NCBI GenBank assembly: GCA_028284235.1
Contig: JANQSC010000013.1
Span: 186,001 to 250,000, forward strand
DNA length: 64,000 nt
Direction of reading: 5' to 3'
Origin: Opitutaceae bacterium
GTDB taxonomy: Bacteria > Verrucomicrobiota > Verrucomicrobiia > Opitutales > Opitutaceae
Below the pieces are notes generated by a model. The model was not told the origin of the DNA. It ran no database searches and saw nothing but the letters and a program-made list of their open reading frames with translations. Below are positions 53,197 to 61,566 of this stretch, piece by piece (position 1 is the first letter of the stretch; each line of letters begins with the position of its first letter). The translations under genes and the position numbers were made by a program.

Positions 53197-55698
53197 ATGG
53201 CAAGCCATAGACTGGCCCGCTACCGCGCGAGGACAACGAAAGGCCTCGTTTTATTCGTTTCACTGAACTGCGCCATCTTGTTCGCAGTCGAAGCGCCCCC
53301 ACCCGTTTACTCTCCAGAAGAACAACTGAAAAGTTTCCAGTTCGCCGAACCTGGCTATCGGATCGAACTCGTGGCCAGCGAACCAATGGTCGAAGATCCC
53401 GTTTTTATACGCTTCGACGGCGAAGGACGCCTTTGGGTGGTTGAAATGCGGGCCTACATGCAGGACATCGATCGGAGCCGTGTAAACGAGCCCATTGGCC
53501 GCATCTGCGTGCTGGAAGACACTGACTCCGACGGAGCAATGGACAAGCGAACCGTATTCATGGATGGCCTTGTTCTGCCGCGCAGCATCGCCATTCATTC
53601 CGATGGCGTCCTCGTCGCGGAAAGCAAACCGCTTTGGTTCGTCGAAGACACCGATGGCGACCTCGTCGCGGATCGCAAAACGCTCGTCGACCCCAACTAC
53701 GCTCGCGACAACATCGAGCACTCCGCTAATGGGCTCTATCGGGCCATGGACAATTGGATCTACAACGCCAAGGAAGGGCATCGCTACAAGCGGGAGGGAG
53801 ACGCTTGGATTCGAGACGAAACGGAAGCCCGCGGGCAATGGGGCATTTGCCAAGACGACTACGGACGGCTGGTCTACAACTACAATCACTCGCAATTGCA
53901 TGCCGATCTGATTCCTGCCAATGCCTTCACTCGCAATCCCAACCACAATCCGACAACAGGGCTAAGCGTCGGAGTCACTTCCAGCAACGCCGTCTTTCCA
54001 ATCCGACCAACCATTGCCGCCAATCGCGGCTACATTCCCGGCGCGCTGGACGACCAAGGTCGAATCCGGGAATTCACCAGCGCTTGCGCTCCCTGGATTT
54101 ATCGCGGCGCGCTCCTTCCCGAATTTAGCGGCAATGCCTTCGTCTGCGAACCGGTTGGAAATCTCATAAAGCGTAACCTCATTTCCAATACAAATGAGAC
54201 TATCATCGGCAACCCAGCCTACGGGGCCCGCGACTTTCTAGCGTCCACCGACGAGCGCTTTCGACCCTGTTGGCTGGAGACTGGTCCCAGCGGAGCCCTC
54301 TATGTAGCCGATATGTATCGGGGTATCGTTCAAGACGGCATTCACATGTCGCCCTACTTGCGAGACATCAGCATACAACGCGAAATGGATACGCCGATAC
54401 ACCTCGGTCGCATTTGGCGGATCGTGCCTGACGATTTCTCCGAGCCCGCCCCTCCACGCTTCGCGAACCAGAGCGTCGATGAGCTCGTCACTCACCTGTC
54501 TCACCCCAGCGGCTGGTGGCGGGACCAAGCCCAAATGCGCCTCGTCGAGCGTGGCGACCGATCCGTCTTTCCAGCGCTCTTAAACACAAGCCTTCATCAC
54601 GCCGATACCGTTGCTCGCCTGCATGCGCTGTGGACTCTGGAAGGTCTTCACTTTCCCGAGCCGGAAACGCTCGTCGGCGCCTTGAGTGATGATTCCCCCT
54701 TCGTTGCAACCGCTGCGTTGCGCGTCCTTCTCAACTTGGGACTGGACCATGATCGAATCGCCACGGAAATCGACGCGATCGCACGCAGAAAGCTGACCGC
54801 CCAAACGCGACTGCAAGCGATCCTGACACTGGGCGATCTCGAAATAGACGATGCACAGCGATTCGTCCTACTCGAAAAGCTCGTCACTCCTCAACTCGAC
54901 AATCCCCTATTCAGAGACGCCGCCATGAGCAGTCTCGCCAATCGGGAAATAGCCTTTCTGCAGACGCTTTGGCCCGAACTGCCCCAATCGGCAGCTCCCA
55001 ACGCTGGAATCTCATTCTTCGTCGAAACGCTAAGCCAAGCCATCGCGAAATCCAGAAATCCCACCGCGCTCGCCTCCCTGCTTGAGCTGATAAACACGCC
55101 CCAATCGAACTGGAAAGACCTCGCTGCGAAAACCGGCCTCGAACTTCACGCAGCCGCTCTCACCTCCGCCCCAGTCTCCCTTGCGAGCGAACCTAAAGTC
55201 GCGAACCGATATCCAGAGCTTCGCGCGTACTTCCGTTGGCCAGGTCACGAACCGGCTGCTCCTAACATTCCAGAGACCCGCGCGCTCGATCCCAAAGAAC
55301 AAGTCCTCTTCTCCAAAGGCAGACAGGTCTACTTGAGCTCGTGCGTCGCCTGCCACGGTCCAGATGGCCAAGGAGCCAAACAAATCGCTCCCCCGCTCGC
55401 CAATTCAGATTGGGTCCTCGGTAGCGAAGAGCGCTTGGTTCGCGTCCTGTTTCACGGACTCCAGGGTCCAATAACCGTTAGCGGCAAACGCTACGCTGCG
55501 CCCGACATCCAGCCGTTCATGCCGCCTTTCGCCGCGCTCAGCAACACTGACATTGCAGCGGTTCTGACCTACATCCGCCGCGAATGGGGCAACCACGCAA
55601 ACCCCATTTCCCCTGGCGAAGTCAGCCAACATCGCATTCAAGCCCAAGGGCGAACCGTCCCTTGGACCCAAGCCGAACTCGAACCTTTTTCCAAATGA
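53197..55698 (+). CDS. PVC-type haem-binding CxxCH protein
   Basis: This 833-residue exported protein has a signal peptide (about 14-33, KGLVLFVSLNCAILFAVEA). A PVC beta-propeller domain follows (about 45-430; GYRIELVASEPMVEDPVFIR, GRLWVVEMRAYMQDID, ETGPSGALYVADMYRGIVQD). Then come HEAT-like repeats (about 430-650) and a C-terminal cytochrome c domain with C716/C719/H720 (CVACHG), a GQGAKQIAPPL block and a Met-containing FMPPF segment that could supply the sixth haem ligand. Unlike the two proteins at 17-28 kb it has no DUF6807 domain and a different propeller subtype. It is probably a periplasmic oxidoreductase of unknown substrate. It stands alone on the plus strand and converges on a sulfatase gene. 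Confidence 0.93.
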   Translation: MASHRLARYRARTTKGLVLFVSLNCAILFAVEAPPPVYSPEEQLKSFQFAEPGYRIELVASEPMVEDPVFIRFDGEGRLWVVEMRAYMQDIDRSRVNEPIGRICVLEDTDSDGAMDKRTVFMDGLVLPRSIAIHSDGVLVAESKPLWFVEDTDGDLVADRKTLVDPNYARDNIEHSANGLYRAMDNWIYNAKEGHRYKREGDAWIRDETEARGQWGICQDDYGRLVYNYNHSQLHADLIPANAFTRNPNHNPTTGLSVGVTSSNAVFPIRPTIAANRGYIPGALDDQGRIREFTSACAPWIYRGALLPEFSGNAFVCEPVGNLIKRNLISNTNETIIGNPAYGARDFLASTDERFRPCWLETGPSGALYVADMYRGIVQDGIHMSPYLRDISIQREMDTPIHLGRIWRIVPDDFSEPAPPRFANQSVDELVTHLSHPSGWWRDQAQMRLVERGDRSVFPALLNTSLHHADTVARLHALWTLEGLHFPEPETLVGALSDDSPFVATAALRVLLNLGLDHDRIATEIDAIARRKLTAQTRLQAILTLGDLEIDDAQRFVLLEKLVTPQLDNPLFRDAAMSSLANREIAFLQTLWPELPQSAAPNAGISFFVETLSQAIAKSRNPTALASLLELINTPQSNWKDLAAKTGLELHAAALTSAPVSLASEPKVANRYPELRAYFRWPGHEPAAPNIPETRALDPKEQVLFSKGRQVYLSSCVACHGPDGQGAKQIAPPLANSDWVLGSEERLVRVLFHGLQGPITVSGKRYAAPDIQPFMPPFAALSNTDIAAVLTYIRREWGNHANPISPGEVSQHRIQAQGRTVPWTQAELEPFSK

Positions 55699-55739
55699 AG
55701 ATTCGCTGTACAGTCCGAAATGAAGCGCCCCTCACTCCC

Positions 55740-57407
55740 CTAGTTCCGCTTCAAGTAATTCACGCCGCGATCTAGGGGCAGTGGGGTCACTTGATTCGCT
55801 TCCGCCCAAATATCCCACTGACGCGATAGTTTCTCGACGAGTTCCGGATAGTCGTCACCCAAGTTTCGCATTTCCGTTCGGTCGTTCGAAAAGTCGTATA
55901 GTTCCCAGGGTTCCTGATCCAAGGCCACCAGTTTCCATTGGCCCGAGCGGACCGCTCGATGTCCTTCGTGCTCGAAATACAAATCCCGCGCGGCGGGACT
56001 CCGTTCGATCAATCGAGCAAGCAGACTATCTCCGACTGGAGCGAGCGGCCCCGCATCATCTGCGCTCAATCCCGCCACCGCGAGAAAAGTCGGCATCAGA
56101 TCGATGATGTGCGCTGGGCTGTCTGTATTGGCGGGAACGACATCCGCCAAAGGACCATTCGGCCAGTGAATAATACAGGGAGAGGCAATGCCTCCTTCGT
56201 GATTGAAATGCTTATACAGTCGCCATGGCGTGTTCGACGCATTCGCCCAACCGGAACCCACACTGTGATAGGTACCCTTTGATCCCATTAGCTCGAGAGC
56301 AGCGCCCTCATGCAGAATATTATCGTTGCTCGACTTGCCATCGAAACCTCGAGGGTCCCACTCCGCGCAGGCCCCGTTGTCCGATGTGAAAACAATCAGG
56401 GTGTCGTCTAGCTCGCCGCTAGCCTTGAGATCCGAAACCAAACGTCCGATCTGCTGATCCATTCGGTCGACCATAGCCGCGTATATCGCCATGCGTCGGG
56501 CAAGGTCGCGTTGACGCTCCTGACTCAAGGAATCCCAAGCCGGATTCTCCCCCACCACGGTTTCCCCGTAATTCCAGTATCGGGATCGTGGCGACAACGC
56601 GACCGACTCATCCACGATCCCCATTCGTTTCATGCGATCCAATCGCTCCGAGCGTAGGCGATCCCAACCACCTTGATAACGGTCCGCGTACTTAACTATT
56701 TCCTCTCGAGGAGCGTGCAGCGGAAAGTGCGGTGCATGATAGGCCAAATAGAGAAACCAGGGACGTTCCGGCGTCTCCCGAGCCAAATTCAGAAAGTCGA
56801 TCGCGTGATCGGTAACTGCATCCGTGGCGTAAAACTCGCCTTCTTCATAATGACGCGATGTCCGCCCCTCAGGCAGTCGGATGAGGTGAGTCGGATCGAA
56901 GAAGCGTTTGGCGCTGACCAAGGTGCCATAGAATTCCTCGAAGCCGTGGCGCGTGGGGTCGTTCGTTCCGAGATGCCACTTGCCTGCGATAAAGGACCGG
57001 TAGTCCGCTTTACTCAAAACCTCCGCTATCGTCCGAGCTTCTGGCGAGACTCGCCCCCGATATCCCGGCTGCCCGATATCCTTGGTCATATGACCCAACC
57101 CAACTCGATGAGGGTACTGCCCGGTGAGGATACTGGCTCGCGAAGGGCAACAACGCCCTGTATTGTAGAACTGCGTCAGCTTCGTTCCATTACCCGCGAG
57201 CCGGTCGAGAGTCGGCGTATCGATCTCTCCACCATAGCATCCCAGGTCGCTGTATCCCAAATCGTCCGCGACAATTAGCAGAATATTGGGCGCTTTTGAG
57301 AAGAGTGGCACCGTCAGCGCCAACATCAGCGCCAAGGTCTTGATATAGTCTAATAAACGCGACCCACGATCGAGAAGGAAAGTATCTGGGTAGTTAACTC
57401 TTCTCAT
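55740..57407 (-). CDS. Arylsulfatase (AtsA-like, CCPSR)
   Basis: This 555-residue exported sulfatase has the AtsA-type core NILLIVADDLGYSDLGCYGG and GRCCPSRASILTGQYPHRVG, where formylglycine would form on Cys86 (numbered from 57407). It also has FIAGKWHLGTNDPTRHGFEE, AYHAPHFPLHAP and IVFTSDNGACAEWDPRGFDG. The frame is open to 57458, but 57407 has GGGA 8 bp upstream and clears the DUF1501 stop at 57421. A hydrophobic segment (LALMLALTVPLF) is the signal. The length and order match Pseudomonas-type arylsulfatases. It follows the DUF1501/PSD1 pair and may share their transcript. Confidence 0.94.
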   Translation of the reverse strand: MRRVNYPDTFLLDRGSRLLDYIKTLALMLALTVPLFSKAPNILLIVADDLGYSDLGCYGGEIDTPTLDRLAGNGTKLTQFYNTGRCCPSRASILTGQYPHRVGLGHMTKDIGQPGYRGRVSPEARTIAEVLSKADYRSFIAGKWHLGTNDPTRHGFEEFYGTLVSAKRFFDPTHLIRLPEGRTSRHYEEGEFYATDAVTDHAIDFLNLARETPERPWFLYLAYHAPHFPLHAPREEIVKYADRYQGGWDRLRSERLDRMKRMGIVDESVALSPRSRYWNYGETVVGENPAWDSLSQERQRDLARRMAIYAAMVDRMDQQIGRLVSDLKASGELDDTLIVFTSDNGACAEWDPRGFDGKSSNDNILHEGAALELMGSKGTYHSVGSGWANASNTPWRLYKHFNHEGGIASPCIIHWPNGPLADVVPANTDSPAHIIDLMPTFLAVAGLSADDAGPLAPVGDSLLARLIERSPAARDLYFEHEGHRAVRSGQWKLVALDQEPWELYDFSNDRTEMRNLGDDYPELVEKLSRQWDIWAEANQVTPLPLDRGVNYLKRN

Positions 57408-57420
57408 GGAGCGTTCCCGA

Positions 57421-58905
57421 TCAGGCAATGATCTCTTCAACCACATTCCCATAAACATCGGTCAGTCGATAAGGGCGGCCGCCATGCGTATAGGTCAAGC
57501 GTTCATGGTCTAGCCCCAGCAGGTGAAGCAGGGTCGCGTGCAAGTCGTGCACGTGAACGCGACCCTCCACAGCGCTGTATCCAAATTCGTCGGTTAGTCC
57601 ATGCGTGAATCCTCCCTTTAGACCGCCACCCGCCATCATCAGGCTCCAGCCAAACGGGTTGTGACCCCGCCCGGGTGGCTTTTTCGTTTGACCGCCAACC
57701 CGTTGAAACACCGGCGTGCGACCAAACTCTCCAGTAATCAAAACCAAGGTGTCGTCCAACATTCCACGGGACTTCAAATCCGATAAGAGTCCTGCGATCG
57801 GCTTGTCCACTTGTTTGCAGCTTCTGGGCAGCAGCTCGTCAATGGTGTCATGATGATCCCACTCTTTGCTCGTCACCTGAATAAATCGAGTTCCCGCCTC
57901 CGCAAACCGCCTGGCAATCAGACACTGACGACCAAACTCGTCCGTAGGCCTCTCTCCGATACCGTACAAGGCCTTCGTCGCTTCGCTTTCGTTTTCGATA
58001 TCCAATACTTCCGGCGCTTCCGTTTGCATGCGAAACGCGAGCTCATTAGCCTCAATCATGCTTTCCAAGGCCTGGTCCCCGCCGGACCGTTCCAAGTGCT
58101 TGCGATTCAACTCTCCAAGCAGATCGAGTTGACTGCGACGCACCTCGCGAGGGAGGCGTTTGTCGAATAGATAGCGAATCATCTCGCTGTCTCTCTTGCC
58201 GGCATCTCGCAATGTCGTGGATTGATAGATACCAGGCAGAAAATCCGTCCCGCAATTAATCGTGCTGCCCGAGGGTGGCGAAACGACAACGAAACCCGGC
58301 AGATTTTGATTCTCAGTGCCCAAACCATACAGCAACCAAGCCCCTAGACTCGGTCGAGGAAGCACAGTCATTCCCGTATGAATTTGCTGAGTAGCCGTAC
58401 CGTGCTCGGTACTGTCGCATATCATGCCATTCATGATACACAAGTCATCGGCGTGCTTGCCGAGCTCCTCGAATCCATCGGAAATCCACAACCCCGACTC
58501 GCCCCGTTGCCGAAACTCGCAAACGGGTCCCTTAAGGTCTCCGAAGAACTGCGGTTTCTCGCCCTTCCCTTCCCGAATCATTTTGGGCACCATCGATTGA
58601 GGAATCGGATTGCCCTGATGCTTGATGAGCTCCGGCTTGTAATCGATCGTGTCTTGCTGGGATAGCCCTCCTTCCAGGAAGATCATGATCACGCGCTTCG
58701 CTCTGGCCCGGAAATGCGGCGGTTTTGAAAGAAGAGGCCCATTGTTCGAAGAAGCTCTTCCGCCCTTGGCCGAATCGGCAAGCAAGCATGAAAATGCCAA
58801 TGAGCCGAATCCAAGCGCGGATTGCCTCAAGAATGCCCTTCGAGACTGAGACGGGGCCGCGAACTGGCCACAGGGGAACAAATGTCGTCGTTTTGAAAAT
58901 CTCAT
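57421..58905 (-). CDS. DUF1501 family exported protein (copy 2)
   Basis: This 494-residue DUF1501 protein has a Tat signal (SRRAFLRQSALGFGSLAFS). Family segments are RVIMIFLEGGLSQQDTIDYK, KEWDHHDTIDELLPRSCKQV, LVLITGEFGRTPVFQ and HVHDLHATLLHLLGLDHERL. Its C-terminal 45 residues are very like copy 1 at 270-1706. It starts 13 bp after a PSD1 cytochrome gene, repeating the order seen at the left end of the window. Its role is unknown, but co-conservation of the pair suggests one functional unit. Confidence 0.93.
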   Translation of the reverse strand: MRFSKRRHLFPCGQFAAPSQSRRAFLRQSALGFGSLAFSCLLADSAKGGRASSNNGPLLSKPPHFRARAKRVIMIFLEGGLSQQDTIDYKPELIKHQGNPIPQSMVPKMIREGKGEKPQFFGDLKGPVCEFRQRGESGLWISDGFEELGKHADDLCIMNGMICDSTEHGTATQQIHTGMTVLPRPSLGAWLLYGLGTENQNLPGFVVVSPPSGSTINCGTDFLPGIYQSTTLRDAGKRDSEMIRYLFDKRLPREVRRSQLDLLGELNRKHLERSGGDQALESMIEANELAFRMQTEAPEVLDIENESEATKALYGIGERPTDEFGRQCLIARRFAEAGTRFIQVTSKEWDHHDTIDELLPRSCKQVDKPIAGLLSDLKSRGMLDDTLVLITGEFGRTPVFQRVGGQTKKPPGRGHNPFGWSLMMAGGGLKGGFTHGLTDEFGYSAVEGRVHVHDLHATLLHLLGLDHERLTYTHGGRPYRLTDVYGNVVEEIIA

Positions 58906-58918
58906 CAGACCGTTGTAT

Positions 58919-61237
58919 TCAATTCACCACTATGAATTCGTTTGAAACAAGCAAGGTGTGGCAAAGCCGATTCCACGCGACTTTCCGAGCCCTTTCGGGA
59001 ATCGCCGAATTCGTTCGAATCGTCTCTTGCTCGAAGTCGTCCAAGAAGGACCGCATACGTTCCCTCTCCCAATTCGTAGGTTTGCGGGCCAGGATCTTCA
59101 TATAGGCCGCATCCAATCTCTCGGACTCGTCTTCATAGGCCTCATCCAAACGATTTCTCAAAGCGCGCGCAGCATCGAGTACAACCGGATTATTCAGCAG
59201 CGCCAGCGATTGACTCGGCACTCGAGTCGACGCGCGCGTTCCACGTGGCGCCGTCGGCGTGGGAAAATCGAATATGGACAAGATATCCATGTCGACAGGT
59301 GTATCCTTTCGAAACATGGGCCAGTAGACAGCGCGAAGCCGCAGCGTCTCCTTGGGAATGGGAAGACTGGCCGCGCTGAATTGGTTGCCCGATTCGAATT
59401 CGAAAGCGGTCATATCCGCGGATTCCATTCGCAGCTGGGATGCGACATATTGAATCGAATCGATGATGGCTTCCGCATCTTTTCGTTCCGGAATAAAGCG
59501 CCACAACAAACGGCTCTCCGGATCTATCTCCATGCCATCCTCCCTCACTTCGCTCCGTTGACGCCAAGTTCGACTCAACATCATTTCCCGAATGATAGAC
59601 TTGAAGGAATAGCGATGCGTTTCCCGAAATCGAATCGCCAGATAGTCGAGCAACTCCGGGTGACTTGGAGGGTCGCCCGTGTAACCGAAATTATCGGAAG
59701 TTCGGGCGATTCCGTGTCCGAAAACATGCTGCCAAATTCGATTAACGATAACCCGCGAACTGAGTTCATTGTCAGGGCTCAGTATCCAATCCGCCAATTC
59801 AACGCGGCCACTGCCAGTCTCGGGCATTTCAGGAACGCGATCCATCGAAACCAATGTCGGCATTCCCCTTGGAACCACTTCCCCAGTCACGTGCACTTCT
59901 CCGCGAATGTGAATGGGCTCATCGCGAACTTCCTTCGCCTCCATCGCTCCGTGAAGCCTAACTCCCTCCCCTCCTTGCAACCAGGATGGAGCGTCCTCGC
60001 CAACAAATGGCAGCAGCCCTTTCGGCAGTTCCGAAGGCCCACCCCGATTTACCGGGCCCGCGATCGTGCTTCGAAAAATTCCGGCCAAAGCATAATAGTC
60101 TCTCGTCGGAAACGGATCGATCTTGTGGTCATGGCATCGAGCGCAGCCCACATCGATTCCCAAAAAGGTCTTGCCGACCACTGTCAGCTGTTCGTCGATC
60201 CCATCCATCTTCAGCTGTTCGAGATCCCTCGTCTCGCCGAGCACGTGAGCCAGACCGAGAAAACCGGTCGCGACCAAATTCTCCGCTCGCTCTTCGGGCG
60301 CATTCCAATCGAGAAGATCCCCCGCAAGTTGTTCGCGAACGAACCGATCGTAGGGCTTGTCGGAATTGAAGGCGTTAATCACATAGTTGCGATATCGCCA
60401 AGCCTGCTTGTATGGTCGAGGTCGCTCCAATCCCAGGATATCCGCGTATCGGGCCAAGTCCAGCCAGTGGCGCCCCCACCGCTCGCCGAAGTGAGGCGAT
60501 TCGAGTAGCTCATCTATTCGATCCGCAACCGCTGCTTCCAGATCTTCTTCGGCCGCCGTGACAAAGGCGAGCGTTTCGCTCTCTGTGGGAGGCAATCCTG
60601 TAAGGACATAGTGAATACGTCTAGCAAGCGTTGATGGCGAAGCATCCTCGGAAGGATTCAGACCGGCTTCTTCCAGTTTCGACACAACGAATCGATCTAT
60701 ATTGCCACTCGGCCAATCCGATTGCTTCAGATCGACCGGAACAGTCGGTTGCTCCATGGGTTGCACCGACCACAGGTCTTCGGCGCTCGGTGGAGTGAAC
60801 TTCCCATCGCCGAAGTCGGCTGTAGCCGGTCCCTCCCGGGGATCCGGAGCCCCCAGGGAAATCCACTCCCTCAGGTGCGCGATGTCATCCGAATCAAGCT
60901 TGTAGTCAGGCGGCATCTGAAGGTCTTCGTTTTCATAAAGAACCGCTTCCATTATTAGGCTTCGATCTGGATCGCCGGGAGTAACCACAGGACCAATATC
61001 CCCTCCAGTCCTCATGGCGTCACGCGAGTCTAACACCACACCGCCTTTCGCCTTCTTAGCCTCGTGACTATGACACTCGTAGCAATTCTGCTTCAAAAGC
61101 GGCTGAATGTAATCATTGAATAAACCCAATCCGCGAGCATCGTCCAACTCCTGTTCTGCGCCTGTTACGACCAGCGCGACCAAGGCAAGGTAGCCTTGCA
61201 GGATATAGATTCCCGATCTGCCCAGTCGAAGACGCAT
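58919..61237 (-). CDS. PSD1/planctomycete-type cytochrome c protein (copy 2)
   Basis: This 772-residue exported protein has a signal peptide (about 8-27). The planctomycete cytochrome C domain carries C52/C55/H56 (CYECH). DUF1549 follows (about 178-390; NIDRFVVSKLEEAGLNPSED, CARCHDHKIDPFPTRDYYAL), then DUF1553 (about 476-740; SSRVIVNRIWQHVFGHGIAR, DPPSHPELLDYLAIRF). It lacks the LamG domain of the copy at 1719-5021 and so has the more usual size. It begins the DUF1501/sulfatase run and is separated from the TonB receptor upstream by a terminator. Its redox partner and substrate are unknown. Confidence 0.94.
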   Translation of the reverse strand: MRLRLGRSGIYILQGYLALVALVVTGAEQELDDARGLGLFNDYIQPLLKQNCYECHSHEAKKAKGGVVLDSRDAMRTGGDIGPVVTPGDPDRSLIMEAVLYENEDLQMPPDYKLDSDDIAHLREWISLGAPDPREGPATADFGDGKFTPPSAEDLWSVQPMEQPTVPVDLKQSDWPSGNIDRFVVSKLEEAGLNPSEDASPSTLARRIHYVLTGLPPTESETLAFVTAAEEDLEAAVADRIDELLESPHFGERWGRHWLDLARYADILGLERPRPYKQAWRYRNYVINAFNSDKPYDRFVREQLAGDLLDWNAPEERAENLVATGFLGLAHVLGETRDLEQLKMDGIDEQLTVVGKTFLGIDVGCARCHDHKIDPFPTRDYYALAGIFRSTIAGPVNRGGPSELPKGLLPFVGEDAPSWLQGGEGVRLHGAMEAKEVRDEPIHIRGEVHVTGEVVPRGMPTLVSMDRVPEMPETGSGRVELADWILSPDNELSSRVIVNRIWQHVFGHGIARTSDNFGYTGDPPSHPELLDYLAIRFRETHRYSFKSIIREMMLSRTWRQRSEVREDGMEIDPESRLLWRFIPERKDAEAIIDSIQYVASQLRMESADMTAFEFESGNQFSAASLPIPKETLRLRAVYWPMFRKDTPVDMDILSIFDFPTPTAPRGTRASTRVPSQSLALLNNPVVLDAARALRNRLDEAYEDESERLDAAYMKILARKPTNWERERMRSFLDDFEQETIRTNSAIPERARKVAWNRLCHTLLVSNEFIVVN

Positions 61238-61417
61238 GAAGAACCCTATGAAACCTAACGTTCAATCGACAAGCCTCCATTGACTTAACCCGCTAAGCGC
61301 AGAACGACAGATACTGACGAGGCGATCAAATCGAAATTAGCCAGCGTTCGCCTACTGAGCCCGGAGAACTTTAGGCCGCCGGCGACGTTGTACGCGTAGA
61401 CCACCTCAAACACGAAT

Positions 61418-61453
61418 GAAGCCCTCCAAGGCAACTGGACCTTGGAAGGCTTC
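61418..61453 (-). terminator. Hairpin terminator after the right-edge TonB receptor gene
   Basis: A 14-bp stem with one mismatch (GAAGCCCTCCAAGG / CCTTGGAAGGCTTC) and an 8-base loop lies 113 bp after the receptor stop at 61567. On the minus strand ATTCGTGTTTGAGG follows, only moderately T-rich. No gene or other element is seen in the rest of 61238-61566. Confidence 0.6.
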
Positions 61454-61566
61454 TATACTTGTGGCGCATACAATTCGCGCTTATTCCGGACAACAGATTC
61501 CCGGGATCGGCTTCGAACTGCAAATCGCCACTACAGCAGGAACTATCAATAGACTCCTCGCAGGTT

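Noticed and set aside
58958..60508. A 516-codon plus-strand open frame opposite the PSD1 gene
   Set aside because: It is antisense to a protein with clear CxxCH, DUF1549 and DUF1553 motifs. Its own translation is Arg/Ser-rich with no recognisable domain, so it is a shadow of biased codon use.
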